From an uncultured Alteromonadaceae bacterium (GTDB taxonomy: Bacteria; Pseudomonadota; Gammaproteobacteria; Enterobacterales; Alteromonadaceae): 64,000 bases of DNA. A model generated the notes under the pieces. That model was not told where the DNA came from, ran no database searches, and saw nothing but the letters and a program-made list of their open reading frames with translations. A program made the position numbers and the translations under genes. Of this stretch, positions 36,320 to 45,337 are shown one piece after another. The DNA lies in contig CAJXMO010000006.1 in NCBI GenBank assembly GCA_913056495.1, forward strand, positions 62,001-126,000, in the 5' to 3' direction. Position 1 is the first letter of the stretch. Each line of letters begins with the position of its first letter.

Positions 36320-37126
36320 ATGACGCTTTTAGTTGAAGAAACGGCCGCAGCCATAAATCTAAATCAAATCAATTATGCAGTGATGATGATAACGCCCGAT
36401 GATATTGAAGATTTTGTCATTGGTTTTTTATTCAGTGAGCACATTATCCGGCATAATTATGATGTGCAGGATATTGAGGTTCAGCCACATGATTTGGGGC
36501 TAAATATAAATGTGACCCTGGCAAACCGCTGCCAAGAGCGATTTAACCAACAAAAACGTCAACTTAAAGGCACCAGTGGCTGTGGTATTTGCGGTGCCAG
36601 TGCACTTGAATTTGCGTTCCCGGAATTAAAGCCGCTGACACCCGGCCCTCAATATCAACTTAAAAACCCTGAAAATTTAAAAAAAGTGCTGGCAGCTCAT
36701 CAAATTAAAGCGGCACAAACAGGTGCAATTCACGCTGCATTCTGGCTGGATGAATACAATCAGGTAATAGTCTGCCGAGAAGACATTGGCCGACACAACG
36801 CGCTGGATAAAGTGATTGGCGCAATAAAAAGAGGGACGTCAACTAAATCGCAAATCATTCTGGCTAATCAGGCATTACTGGTTACCAGCCGCTGTAGCGC
36901 AGAGCTTATTCAAAAAGTGGTTAATATTGGTGTAAAAACACTGATAAGCCTAGCTTCGCCCAGCCAGTTAGCGGTCAAAATGGCTAATCAATACGGCTTA
37001 ACCCTGATTCATATCCCGCGCCAGCAAGCGCCCGTTTATTTTTTGCCAACAAAAGATAAAAGCAACCTGAATTTAGCGGCCTGTCATCCAAAACACAGGT
37101 CCATTTTCAGCAACGTCCCTGAGTAA
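36320..37126 (+). CDS. fdhD: FdhD, formate dehydrogenase accessory sulfurtransferase
   Basis: A 268-residue FdhD family protein. Signatures are YAVMMITPDDIEDFVIGFLFSEHI near 20-43, the persulfide loop GTSGCGICGASA (C-x2-C, about 88-99), DIGRHNALDKVIG near 155, and LLVTSRCSAELIQK near 192. It is expected to carry sulfur from IscS to the molybdenum cofactor of its partner enzyme, here most likely the YdeP-type protein 6 bases downstream. The N-terminal part is slightly short, but the first conserved segment is complete. Confidence 0.94.
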   Translation: MTLLVEETAAAINLNQINYAVMMITPDDIEDFVIGFLFSEHIIRHNYDVQDIEVQPHDLGLNINVTLANRCQERFNQQKRQLKGTSGCGICGASALEFAFPELKPLTPGPQYQLKNPENLKKVLAAHQIKAAQTGAIHAAFWLDEYNQVIVCREDIGRHNALDKVIGAIKRGTSTKSQIILANQALLVTSRCSAELIQKVVNIGVKTLISLASPSQLAVKMANQYGLTLIHIPRQQAPVYFLPTKDKSNLNLAACHPKHRSIFSNVPE

Positions 37127-37132
37127 ACAAGT

Positions 37133-39433
37133 ATGAAAAATTCAAACAATTTACCGGAAAAAGCCGGTGGTTTACCTTCCATTCAGTCAACCATTAAACA
37201 TCTATTGCGCAGCCATAGGACCAAAGACAATATAAAAAATTTACTGAGAGTAAATCAATCAGATGGATTTGACTGCCCGGGATGTGCGTGGGGCGATAAT
37301 CAGCACGGTACTTTTCAGTTTTGTGAAAACGGAGCCAAAGCAATCGCATGGGAATCGACAGATAAAACGGTCGGCGCTGAGTTTTTTAAACAACATAGTG
37401 TCAGCCAGCTACTGAATCAATCCGATTATTGGCTCGAATATCAGGGTCGTTTATCCGAACCTGTAAGATATAACAAAAAAACGGACCACTACGAAGCCAT
37501 TAGTTGGCAGGATGCGTTTAAATTAATCGCGGACAAACTCAATTCACTGTCCGACGCCAATCAAATTGAATTTTATACGTCTGGCCGGGCAAGTAATGAA
37601 GCCGCTTTTTTGTATCAGTTAATAGGGCGGTTTTTAGGCACAAATAACTTTCCGGACTGCTCTAATATGTGCCATGAGGCCAGTGGCATAGCCCTTACTG
37701 AATCTATTGGTGTGGGCAAAGGTACTGTTGTCCTGGACGATTTTGATAAAGCTGAGGCTATTTTTGTATTGGGTCAAAATCCGGGAACCAATCATCCAAG
37801 AATGATGAATGCGCTGCGGAAAGCGGCCAAACAAGGCTGTAAAATTGTTTCATTTAATAATTTAAAAGAAGTCGCACTGAAAAAATTTGCCAGTCCGCAA
37901 AATCCGGCTGAAGTGCTTACAAACGCCGCTACCCCAATTAGTCACTTGTATCTATCACCTAAGTTAGGCGGCGATATGGCGGCTATTCGGGGTATGGCTA
38001 AAGTCATATTTGAAATATATCCAAAGCGACTCAATTTAAATTTTATTCAATCTCATACCGCAGATTTTTCTGCTTACCAAAAAACGGTGGAGAATACAGA
38101 CTGGTTCAAAATTGAAAGTCAGTCAGGCTTGAGTCGCGAGCAACTCACCCAGGCAGCTGAAATATTTGTAAACAGCAATAGTGTGATTAGCTGCTGGGCC
38201 ATGGGGTTAACGCAACATAAACATTCAGTTGATACGATTAAAGAAGTCGTTAATCTGCACTTGTTAACCGGTCAGATTGCTAAACCCGGCGCTGGTTTAT
38301 GTCCGGTTCGCGGACATAGTAACGTTCAAGGCAACAGAACAGTCGGCATCAATGAAAAACCTTCAGCAGAATTTATTAAAAGTCTCGAAGCAAACTTTAA
38401 TCAAAGATTACCCTACTCGCCCGGGCATAATGTGTATCAGGCATTAAAAGCACTCCATAACAAACAAAGTAAAGTTCTGATTTGTCTCGGTGGCAATTTA
38501 GCTCAAGCCGCATCCGATACACATTTTACGCATCAGGCAATTAAAAGTGCCGAGCTCAATGTTCAAATCAGTACCAAATTAAACCGAAGCCACTTATTAG
38601 TATCTGAAGATGCGCTCATTTTGCCTTGTTTAGGACGAAGCGAAAAAGATGAAAAAAGCACAGGCTTACAAAAAATTACAGTCGAAGATACATTCAGTAT
38701 GGTACATGCCTCAACCGGAATGACAGAGCCGGTCAGTCAGTTTTGTTTATCTGAAACCGAAATCATTGCGCAAATAGCCAATGCGGTTTTGCCGAAATCA
38801 CTTAACTGGCTTGAGTTAAAAGAGGATTACCGGAAAATCCGGGATTTAATGGCCAGAACACTCAATGGATTTGAAAATTTTAATCTTAAAATTGAGCAAC
38901 CTACCGGATTCCATTTAACAAACAGCGCAGCTGAGCTTAACTGGCAGACAAACACTCAAAAAGCACATTTTAATTCTGCAATGCTGCCGGAGAATATCTT
39001 GTCCGATTGCTACCAATCAGAACAGCGCGCTGATGATGACAGAAAAAACATCACTTTTGTCCTGCAAAGCCTTCGCTCCCATGACCAGTACAATACAACC
39101 ATTTATGGACTGGATGACAGATACAGAGGCATACAGGGAAAACGAAGTGTGGTTTTTATAAATGCTGAAGACGCGGCGCAGCTGTCATTAACTGAAGGTC
39201 AGGCAGTGGACATTAGGTCAAGTTGCAATCAAGGTATCACCAGAGAGGTGCAAAATTTTACGCTGGTTTTTTATGATATTCCCCGCGGAAACCTTGCTGC
39301 TTATTACCCGGAAACCAATCCACTACTTTCAATTGAAAGCGTAGGCGAGTATTCTTATACACCTACCTCCAAGTCGATTCCGGTCACGATTAGCCCGACG
39401 ACATCAAAAAATTTAACCATAACTTCAATTTAA
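37133..39433 (+). CDS. FdhF/YdeP-family molybdopterin oxidoreductase
   Basis: A 766-residue enzyme. The N-terminal FDCPGCAWGDNQHGTFQFCENGAKA block (about 50-74), FYTSGRASNEAAFLYQLIGR (about 143-162), NFPDCSNMCHEASG (about 168-181), GQNPGTNHPRMM (about 221) and PVRGHSNVQGNRT (about 390) define the YdeP type. In this family cysteine motifs of the CPGCAW/CENGA type replace the usual four-Cys cluster of formate dehydrogenases. Formate activity is not proven for this type; in E. coli YdeP is tied to acid resistance. It is translated with fdhD, which supports a sulfurated molybdenum centre. Confidence 0.9.
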   Translation: MKNSNNLPEKAGGLPSIQSTIKHLLRSHRTKDNIKNLLRVNQSDGFDCPGCAWGDNQHGTFQFCENGAKAIAWESTDKTVGAEFFKQHSVSQLLNQSDYWLEYQGRLSEPVRYNKKTDHYEAISWQDAFKLIADKLNSLSDANQIEFYTSGRASNEAAFLYQLIGRFLGTNNFPDCSNMCHEASGIALTESIGVGKGTVVLDDFDKAEAIFVLGQNPGTNHPRMMNALRKAAKQGCKIVSFNNLKEVALKKFASPQNPAEVLTNAATPISHLYLSPKLGGDMAAIRGMAKVIFEIYPKRLNLNFIQSHTADFSAYQKTVENTDWFKIESQSGLSREQLTQAAEIFVNSNSVISCWAMGLTQHKHSVDTIKEVVNLHLLTGQIAKPGAGLCPVRGHSNVQGNRTVGINEKPSAEFIKSLEANFNQRLPYSPGHNVYQALKALHNKQSKVLICLGGNLAQAASDTHFTHQAIKSAELNVQISTKLNRSHLLVSEDALILPCLGRSEKDEKSTGLQKITVEDTFSMVHASTGMTEPVSQFCLSETEIIAQIANAVLPKSLNWLELKEDYRKIRDLMARTLNGFENFNLKIEQPTGFHLTNSAAELNWQTNTQKAHFNSAMLPENILSDCYQSEQRADDDRKNITFVLQSLRSHDQYNTTIYGLDDRYRGIQGKRSVVFINAEDAAQLSLTEGQAVDIRSSCNQGITREVQNFTLVFYDIPRGNLAAYYPETNPLLSIESVGEYSYTPTSKSIPVTISPTTSKNLTITSI

Positions 39434-39435
39434 TT

Positions 39436-40092
39436 ATGACTCAAAGACCAGAAATTAAAGCAATTCTATTTGATAAAGACGGTACTATTTTTGATAGTGA
39501 AGCAGCTTACCGGGATGCCTGGGTAAAAGCGGCTGGTTTATTTAATTTTAATTTCACCCCGGATATGTACGATCCTTTAGTCGGTGTTCGTGCAACCGAA
39601 TCTTACCAAATGGCTAAAGATATCTTTGGCCCGGATTTTCCATTGGATAAATTTGCTGAAAAAACAAGAGAATTTATCAACCATCATAAATGGCGCGGAT
39701 TACCCATTAAAAAAGGCTTTGATCAATTTTTACAACGAGCCAGCAAACTGGATATACCTTTAGGTTTGGTCACATCTGCTGTATATGATGCCGCGATTTT
39801 AACATTCAGCCAAACCGATTATTTACAGCACTTTGATGTGATTGTGACCGGTGATATGGTCGAAAATGCAAAACCCTCACCCGATCCTTATTTAATGGCC
39901 AGTGAAAAATTAGGCATTGAACCCCGACATATTCTGGTATTTGAAGATTCCAATGCAGGTGTTGAGGCCGCTATATCTGCCGGCTGTCAAACAGTTGCAA
40001 TCCCGGATTATTTGCCAATCAGAGAGCAACTACTGGCCAGCGCCAGTCACGTGTTAACTGATTTTGAACAAGCTATAGCCATTATTCAATAA
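39436..40092 (+). CDS. HAD-superfamily phosphatase (phosphoglycolate-phosphatase-like)
   Basis: A 218-residue HAD subfamily IA hydrolase. Motif I is FDKDGTIFDSE (nucleophile D13, acid D15), motif II is VTSAV near 113, the Lys is in ENAKPSPDP near 150, and motif III is VFEDSNAGVEAA near 170. The cap domain lies between motifs I and II. It starts 2 bases after the molybdoenzyme stop, so it shares the operon. Substrate could be phosphoglycolate or a sugar phosphate; sequence alone does not decide. Confidence 0.9.
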   Translation: MTQRPEIKAILFDKDGTIFDSEAAYRDAWVKAAGLFNFNFTPDMYDPLVGVRATESYQMAKDIFGPDFPLDKFAEKTREFINHHKWRGLPIKKGFDQFLQRASKLDIPLGLVTSAVYDAAILTFSQTDYLQHFDVIVTGDMVENAKPSPDPYLMASEKLGIEPRHILVFEDSNAGVEAAISAGCQTVAIPDYLPIREQLLASASHVLTDFEQAIAIIQ

Positions 40093-40395
40093 AATAGCTA
40101 ACGGCTCCCGACATAAAACCGAAAGCGCGTGCCTAAGGTTTATCAAAAAAACAGCACGCCATTTTAATGTTTATTTTTTCAGTGGCTATGCTGTTAAAAG
40201 AGAGTAATAAATAATTTGATAACCCGTCTTTGGCTGCCTATATTTTAATATATCAGCGTGACCCAGATTGCGCTTAACCTGCTGTATTCAAACTGCTCTG
40301 AATAGGTTTATGCAGGGCCTGTATAATTTATTAATCATCTTTGATTCCAGGCCGATAATAAACGATAAAATAATAACAAGTATGGCAGGTGAAAA
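40093..40395. other. intergenic region, no gene seen
   Basis: About 300 bases between the HAD gene and the diguanylate cyclase. No ORF of substance and no strong hairpin with a T tract was found. The last 12 bases (GGCAGGTGAAAA) contain the ribosome binding site of the next gene. Confidence 0.4.
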
Positions 40396-41397
40396 ATGAA
40401 AGCCGAATTGTTGAAATGGAAACAGGGTTTTATCAATACATGGAACCGAGTTCTGTCTAGCTTGCAGATCCGGGAAGTCGACAATACTTGTTTTCACTGC
40501 AAGCAGCCCACTTATGATCAACTCTATTCTACGCTAAATGCTATCCCAGATTTAATGTTTGAACTTGACAGGGAGGGTCGGCATCTTGATTATCGCGTGC
40601 TAACCCCAGATATTCTGGTTGCGCCAATTGAACAGCTTATGGGACATACAGTATCCGAAGTGATGCCACCGGCTGCAGCACATTCGGTTATGCAAGCGAT
40701 TGAAGAGACCGTTAAAAACGGTTATTCACGTGGTACACACATTTTGTTACCAACGCCTGCAGGTGAAAAATGGTTTGAAATTTCAATCGGGAAAAAACAG
40801 CAAAAAGCCGGAGAGCAACAAAAATTTATTGTATTATCCAGAGACATTACCGAGCGAAAAGCCAAACAAATTGAAACTGAACGCCTTGCTTTTTTGGATG
40901 CATTAACTGAACTGCCAAATCGGCATGCACTAAAAACTGGGCTAATGAAAGAGATCCAAAGTAATCAAGAAAGCTTATGTTTTGGCGCGCTTTTATTTTT
41001 AGACTTGGATAACTTTAAAGCACTTAATGACAGCAAAGGTCATAATCAGGGCGATCTGCTATTAACAATTCTATCTAAACGCTTATTAGCCTCCGTTCGC
41101 CAAAGTGACTTAGTCGTGCGCTGGGGCGGAGATGAATTTGTTATTTTGTTAAGCCAACTGGCGGATAACCGGGCTCAGGCTGAACATCTGGCCAGACAAA
41201 TCTGTGAACAAATAAAACTCAAAACAAACGCCCCCTACGAACTCAACGACTGTCTGTATACCTGTCATATCAGCATTGGGGTAAGGCTATTTAATAATCT
41301 AGATTCAAATGTTGAAGAAATTATACAGCATGCAGATGATGCTATGTATACTGCAAAAAAATCCGGCAACCAGGCATTCAGTTTTCACGTCTCTTAA
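40396..41397 (+). CDS. PAS-GGDEF diguanylate cyclase
   Basis: A 333-residue protein. PAS domain at about 45-155 (LNAIPDLMFELDREGRHLDY, ending DITERKAKQ), GGDEF domain at about 165-330. The active site is intact (RWGGDEFVIL, about 237-246), and RQSD stands five residues before it, matching the RxxD product-inhibition site. It should make cyclic di-GMP in response to a PAS signal. No membrane segment is seen. A CFHC pair at residues 33-36, just before PAS, could bind metal but is not a known motif here. Confidence 0.93.
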   Translation: MKAELLKWKQGFINTWNRVLSSLQIREVDNTCFHCKQPTYDQLYSTLNAIPDLMFELDREGRHLDYRVLTPDILVAPIEQLMGHTVSEVMPPAAAHSVMQAIEETVKNGYSRGTHILLPTPAGEKWFEISIGKKQQKAGEQQKFIVLSRDITERKAKQIETERLAFLDALTELPNRHALKTGLMKEIQSNQESLCFGALLFLDLDNFKALNDSKGHNQGDLLLTILSKRLLASVRQSDLVVRWGGDEFVILLSQLADNRAQAEHLARQICEQIKLKTNAPYELNDCLYTCHISIGVRLFNNLDSNVEEIIQHADDAMYTAKKSGNQAFSFHVS

Positions 41398-41485
41398 TTT
41401 TCAGCTAAATAAAAAATAGTTTGCAAATATCGATAAATGTTATATTTTTGTAAACTCAAGAATCGGAATCCACAGGAGAAAAAAA

Positions 41486-41984
41486 ATGGAAACCACAGCT
41501 GAAGTTTATAAACCCTCCGAAGTAGAACTCACTCAAAGCCATGATTCAGCCGAAGCAAAACTGTCATTTTGGCGTTTTGAAGGTCGTATTGGTCGCATCA
41601 GGTATATTTGCCGCAATATGGTAAGTTCATTCTTACTCATACCCAGCAATGAATGAAGATATAGGCATTGTTGCCTTGCTGCTAAGTTACATTCTGGTAC
41701 TCTGGATCGCTCTGGCTGCTACCACTCAAAGACTGCATGATCTGGAAAAAAGTGGTTGGCTGGGAATATTAATTTTTATTCCACTGGTGAATATTTTTAT
41801 GATGATTTACCTATATTGTTTTGCTGGTTTAATCGGCGGTAACCAATATGGTGCTGAACCGCCGGCCAATACGGTATGGAATAAAATAGGCGCCTGTCTT
41901 TTACCACTGACATTTATATTAGGTATTGTAGCAGCAGTTGCGATTCCGGCTTATTCAGATTATGTCAAAGCAGCGGGTGGCTAA
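41486..41984 (+). pseudogene. DUF805 membrane protein, frameshifted
   Basis: An ORF from ATG 41486 (ribosome binding site CAGGAGAA) encodes 56 residues with the DUF805 start FWRFEGRIGRIRYICRNM, then stops at TGA 41654-41656. The rest of the family sequence continues in the +1 frame from about 41649. It includes TTQRLHDLEKSGWLGIL, FIPLVNIFMMIYLYCFAGLIGGNQYG and a C-terminal pilin-like AVAIPAYSDYVKAAGG. The two halves together form one normal DUF805 protein, so one indel near 41640-41655 broke it. The fusion of a type IV pilin-like end to DUF805 is known in this group. The downstream part has its own ATG and might be made alone. Confidence 0.72.
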
Positions 41985-42110
41985 AGCCATATACACACAG
42001 CGTCAAAGCGCGCTGTGTGTAATAGCGTGTTTATAGGTAGAACAAGGCTTTCAACTCACGTCATTTTTAAGTTAGATTAATGCAATATTCAGCTTAATCG
42101 AAGATCAAAA

Positions 42111-42830
42111 ATGAATACACTCTATATCACAGGCGCTGGCGTGAGTGCTGCCAGCGGCATTCCAACCTTTCGCGGAGAAGATGGTTACTGGACAATCGGT
42201 AGTCAAAACTATACGCCGATGGAAATGGCAACACGAGCCATGTATCAGAACAAACCGACTGAATTTTTAAGCTGGTACTATAAAAGATTTGCGACATATC
42301 GGGATTATGGCCCAAACGATGTTCACTACTGGCTAAAAGATAAAAATCTGATAACTCAGAATATAGATGGCCTAGATGGAAAGGCCGGTAATACGGACTA
42401 TATCGCAATTCACGGCAGGCTGGACCAGATGACGCTCTACCACGAACAGGGAGAGGCGGCAGGAACAACAATGACGCCATGGGACAAAGTAGATGAGTCT
42501 CGATTGTCCAGCTCTTTAATGCAGTTATTCTGTATCGAAAAAAATGGACCTGTCCTGAATGAATCTTATAAACCCTATGTATTACTTTTTGATGAGTATT
42601 ACACGGATCTTTACAGGATAAGTGAGGCCCAAAACAGGATGTTACAGGCTGAAAAGATGGTATTTATCGGTACGTCTTTCAGTGTCAATATAACGCAGAT
42701 GGCACTGGATATTGCACGTACCTATCGTATTCCAATTGAAATTGTTGACCCAAATCCGGTTCACGTATTGCACCCGGATGTGCAATATCACAGGATGACT
42801 GCATTGGACTATATTCAGCAACAGGGCTAA
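42111..42830 (+). CDS. divergent Sir2-family protein
   Basis: A 239-residue Sir2 domain protein. NAD-binding motifs are present: TGAGVSAASGIPTFRG (7-22), TQNIDGLDG (about 81-89) with the catalytic histidine in AIHGRL (about 99), GTSFSVN near 196 and VDPNP near 221. The four zinc cysteines of deacetylating sirtuins are missing; only one Cys stands in the region (LFCIEKNG), although the following KPYVLLFDEYY block is in place. It may be a deacylase with a collapsed zinc domain or an NAD-consuming enzyme of another type. It stands alone, 6 bases from the convergent LacI gene. Confidence 0.85.
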   Translation: MNTLYITGAGVSAASGIPTFRGEDGYWTIGSQNYTPMEMATRAMYQNKPTEFLSWYYKRFATYRDYGPNDVHYWLKDKNLITQNIDGLDGKAGNTDYIAIHGRLDQMTLYHEQGEAAGTTMTPWDKVDESRLSSSLMQLFCIEKNGPVLNESYKPYVLLFDEYYTDLYRISEAQNRMLQAEKMVFIGTSFSVNITQMALDIARTYRIPIEIVDPNPVHVLHPDVQYHRMTALDYIQQQG

Positions 42831-42836
42831 AAGTTA

Positions 42837-43853
42837 TTAACCTTTTGGCGCAGGCCCTGTGCTGTCTCTGACGATTAAATCTGTTTTTAATTCAATATAC
42901 TGCTCTGCCGGTTTATCTTTTAATAATTTATATAACTGGTGCATACAGGTTTTACCAATTTCGTCTACTGGCTGACGAACGGTTGAGATAGCCGGGTAAG
43001 TAAATTCTGCAAACTTAATATCATCAAAGCCTATGACCGACATATCATTCGGTACAGCATAGCCATTATCATGTAACACTTTAACCGCGCCCATCGCCAT
43101 TAAGTCACAAAAACAGAATATGGCTGTGGGTCTGTCTTTAAACAATAACAGTTTTTTAGTTTGTTCAACCCCGGAATCAATTTGATAATTGCCTTGCATG
43201 ATTAACCTGTCGTCCAACTCAATACCGGCATTTATTAATGCTTTTTGATATCCGGCTAACCGGTTTTGGTTAGTGGTTGTATTTTCATTACCTGTAATCA
43301 CAGCAATCCGTTTATGACCTAAGTCAATCAGGTGTTGAGTTGCTTTACGCGCACCCTCTTCATCATCCACCATCACTTTATGAATATTTTCATAAGCAGT
43401 AGATTCACATACATTGACAATCGGCGGTAAATTCACTTGACCGTTTTCATCGGGGGTCACATCTATCGGCAAGTTATAAGAGAATAATAAAATACCGTCG
43501 GCCTGTCCGTATTCAACCATTTCAGCATACTGCTCAGCTCGTTTTGGATCATTTTGGGTATCCCCTAACAGAACGGAATAACCCAGTTTTTGGGCCTCTC
43601 GCTCAATAGCACAGATGATGCCAGAGTTAAACGGGTCTGTAACATCCGGAATAATCACAACAATATTACCGCTTTCCTGTGTACGCAAGCTGGAGCCCAT
43701 TTTGTTGGGTTTGTAGCCTGCTTTTTTCACTGCGTCATTAACTTTTTGCCGGGTCTTTTCTGAAACAATTTCAGGATTTCGCAAAGTTCGACTAACAGTT
43801 GCAATTGAAACACCAGATAAAGCAGCAACTTGTTTTATTCCGATTTTAGCCAT
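42837..43853 (-). CDS. LacI family transcriptional regulator
   Basis: A 338-residue LacI/GalR regulator. Helix-turn-helix is at 5-25 (KQVAALSGVSIATVSRTLRN), hinge helix at 45-60 and the sugar-binding domain at 62-335. The L residue in the hinge (SSLRTQ) follows the family pattern for minor-groove contact. An AAAACGTTTACA element lies 29 bases upstream of its start, and like sites stand before other genes of the locus, so it probably represses itself and the carbohydrate genes until the sugar arrives. The ligand is unknown. Confidence 0.92.
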   Translation of the reverse strand: MAKIGIKQVAALSGVSIATVSRTLRNPEIVSEKTRQKVNDAVKKAGYKPNKMGSSLRTQESGNIVVIIPDVTDPFNSGIICAIEREAQKLGYSVLLGDTQNDPKRAEQYAEMVEYGQADGILLFSYNLPIDVTPDENGQVNLPPIVNVCESTAYENIHKVMVDDEEGARKATQHLIDLGHKRIAVITGNENTTTNQNRLAGYQKALINAGIELDDRLIMQGNYQIDSGVEQTKKLLLFKDRPTAIFCFCDLMAMGAVKVLHDNGYAVPNDMSVIGFDDIKFAEFTYPAISTVRQPVDEIGKTCMHQLYKLLKDKPAEQYIELKTDLIVRDSTGPAPKG

Positions 43854-43881
43854 TCTTTATGCTCTCTTGTAAGTTTTTCAT

Positions 43882-43893
43882 AAAACGTTTACA
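43882..43893. promoter_or_regulatory. LacI-type operator (putative)
   Basis: AAAACGTTTACA with a CG centre, as in LacI/CcpA-type operators. The same 12-mer is at 55513-55524, and a near-palindromic version (TGTAAACGTTTGTA) is at 62939-62952. The position just upstream of lacI suggests autoregulation. Confidence 0.55.
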
Positions 43894-44029
43894 TAATACT
43901 GTAAATAACTGCTTTCGAAAACTCCTGACCCGTTCAAACCGCCATTTTTCATTACTATTTACAATATATCGTTGATTAAATTAGCGTCAATCACTTGTAT
44001 TAGGCTTCCGTGCCCGCTTTTCCTTTGCT

Positions 44030-45325
44030 TTACTCTTTTTCAGTTCGAATATATTGCTCAATATAAGGGGTTAACTGCCTCGCCCATATTTCATATCCCT
44101 GCTCATTCGGATGTAATAAATCAGGCATAATATCTGCAGATAAATCACCGTTTTCCTGTAAAAATGCTGGATTAAAGTCAGCACGTATCGCACCGTACTT
44201 TTGTGCAATACCATCAAGCAGCTGATTTACTTTAATATTATTTTGTCTCGCTTCATCATTTGAGTGTGCACCGCGAGGGAATATATTCAATAATAAAACC
44301 TTTGCTTGCGGTATTCGCTGATCTAATTCAGCTAAAATAGCGTCTATTCCGTTTGCAATATAGGCCGGGTTTTCCATTCTATGGCCGGTATTATTAGTAC
44401 CTATCATAATCATGACAAATTTAGGTGAAATCCCGTCCACTTCGCCATGCTGTAAACGCCATAAAACATTTTCAGTTCGATCACCCGAAAAACCTAAATT
44501 CAGACTGCTGATATCCGAAAACCACTTTTGCCAGACGGCTTGACCCGAGTTTTCCCAGCCATGTGTAATTGAATCACCGATCAGTACAAAATCAGGGTTC
44601 TGGTTTTTTGCATCATTCAACTTTTGCTGATGTCTGGGCATCCACCAATCAGTTGACCAGTATTCATTTAATACCGCCGGAGTGGTTGACAACAAGGCAG
44701 GATCCGGACACCTAAAATTTGTTTGTCCTTGCGATTTGATTTTAATATTTTTAATTTCCACAGTACCTTTACCATCCCCTTCAACAATAAAAGGATGTTG
44801 AATTTGACTATAATCTGCATTGGGCTGTTTAAAACATTTCATCGATAGATGAAGAGTTTGCCAACCCTGTCCATCATGTTGCTGTGCCCACTCCCTGAGC
44901 CGAATTTTCCCAGTGCAATCCTGACCACAGGATACAACCAGATTCAGAGCACCGTCCTGAATGTTTTCAACTTTTAAATCAACAGACAATACACCTTTTT
45001 CAATATAGGGTGCCAAGTTGACACCTTGCCCGGGATAATGCCATATCAGCGCACTATGCCAGGAGTTTTGAAAGCTTAATTGAGCATGATCCGAGCTCAC
45101 TATACTTGCTTTTGTATATTGATTTTTACCCGGCTCAATTGCTTTAACCAGTTCAGCTGAATCCTTATCTATATCAATGGTTTGTTCATGGTTCCTTAAC
45201 TTAAAAGAAACCGGTTTTTTAAGCTGGTCAGAAAACGCTAATTGATCTGTTGTTTGTGTACTCATGCATGAAAGCAGAGTAGCCGAAATTGCGGCTACAA
45301 AAATCGTTCGCTTAATATGTTTCAT
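44030..45325 (-). CDS. SGNH/GDSL esterase lipoprotein with ExoP-like galactose-binding domain
   Basis: A 431-residue lipoprotein (signal ending in LLSC, Cys about 20). Residues 30-200 resemble the ExoP-type galactose-binding beta-sandwich attached to some GH3 enzymes (LSVDLKVEN, CGQDCTG, CFKQPNADYSQIQHPF). Residues 215-430 are an SGNH hydrolase close to PAF-acetylhydrolase type: GDSITHGWE (Ser nucleophile), LNLGFSGDRTENVLWRL, IMIGTNNTGH and a C-terminal DLLHPNEQGY with the Asp-His pair. It would remove acetyl groups from a polysaccharide at the cell surface. Ten bases separate it from the GH35-like gene upstream. Confidence 0.86.
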   Translation of the reverse strand: MKHIKRTIFVAAISATLLSCMSTQTTDQLAFSDQLKKPVSFKLRNHEQTIDIDKDSAELVKAIEPGKNQYTKASIVSSDHAQLSFQNSWHSALIWHYPGQGVNLAPYIEKGVLSVDLKVENIQDGALNLVVSCGQDCTGKIRLREWAQQHDGQGWQTLHLSMKCFKQPNADYSQIQHPFIVEGDGKGTVEIKNIKIKSQGQTNFRCPDPALLSTTPAVLNEYWSTDWWMPRHQQKLNDAKNQNPDFVLIGDSITHGWENSGQAVWQKWFSDISSLNLGFSGDRTENVLWRLQHGEVDGISPKFVMIMIGTNNTGHRMENPAYIANGIDAILAELDQRIPQAKVLLLNIFPRGAHSNDEARQNNIKVNQLLDGIAQKYGAIRADFNPAFLQENGDLSADIMPDLLHPNEQGYEIWARQLTPYIEQYIRTEKE

Positions 45326-45337
45326 CACGGATTCCTT

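Noticed and set aside
41993..42020. ACACACAGCG...CGCTGTGTGT hairpin as terminator of the DUF805 gene
   Set aside because: The stem is good but no T tract follows; support for a terminator is too weak.
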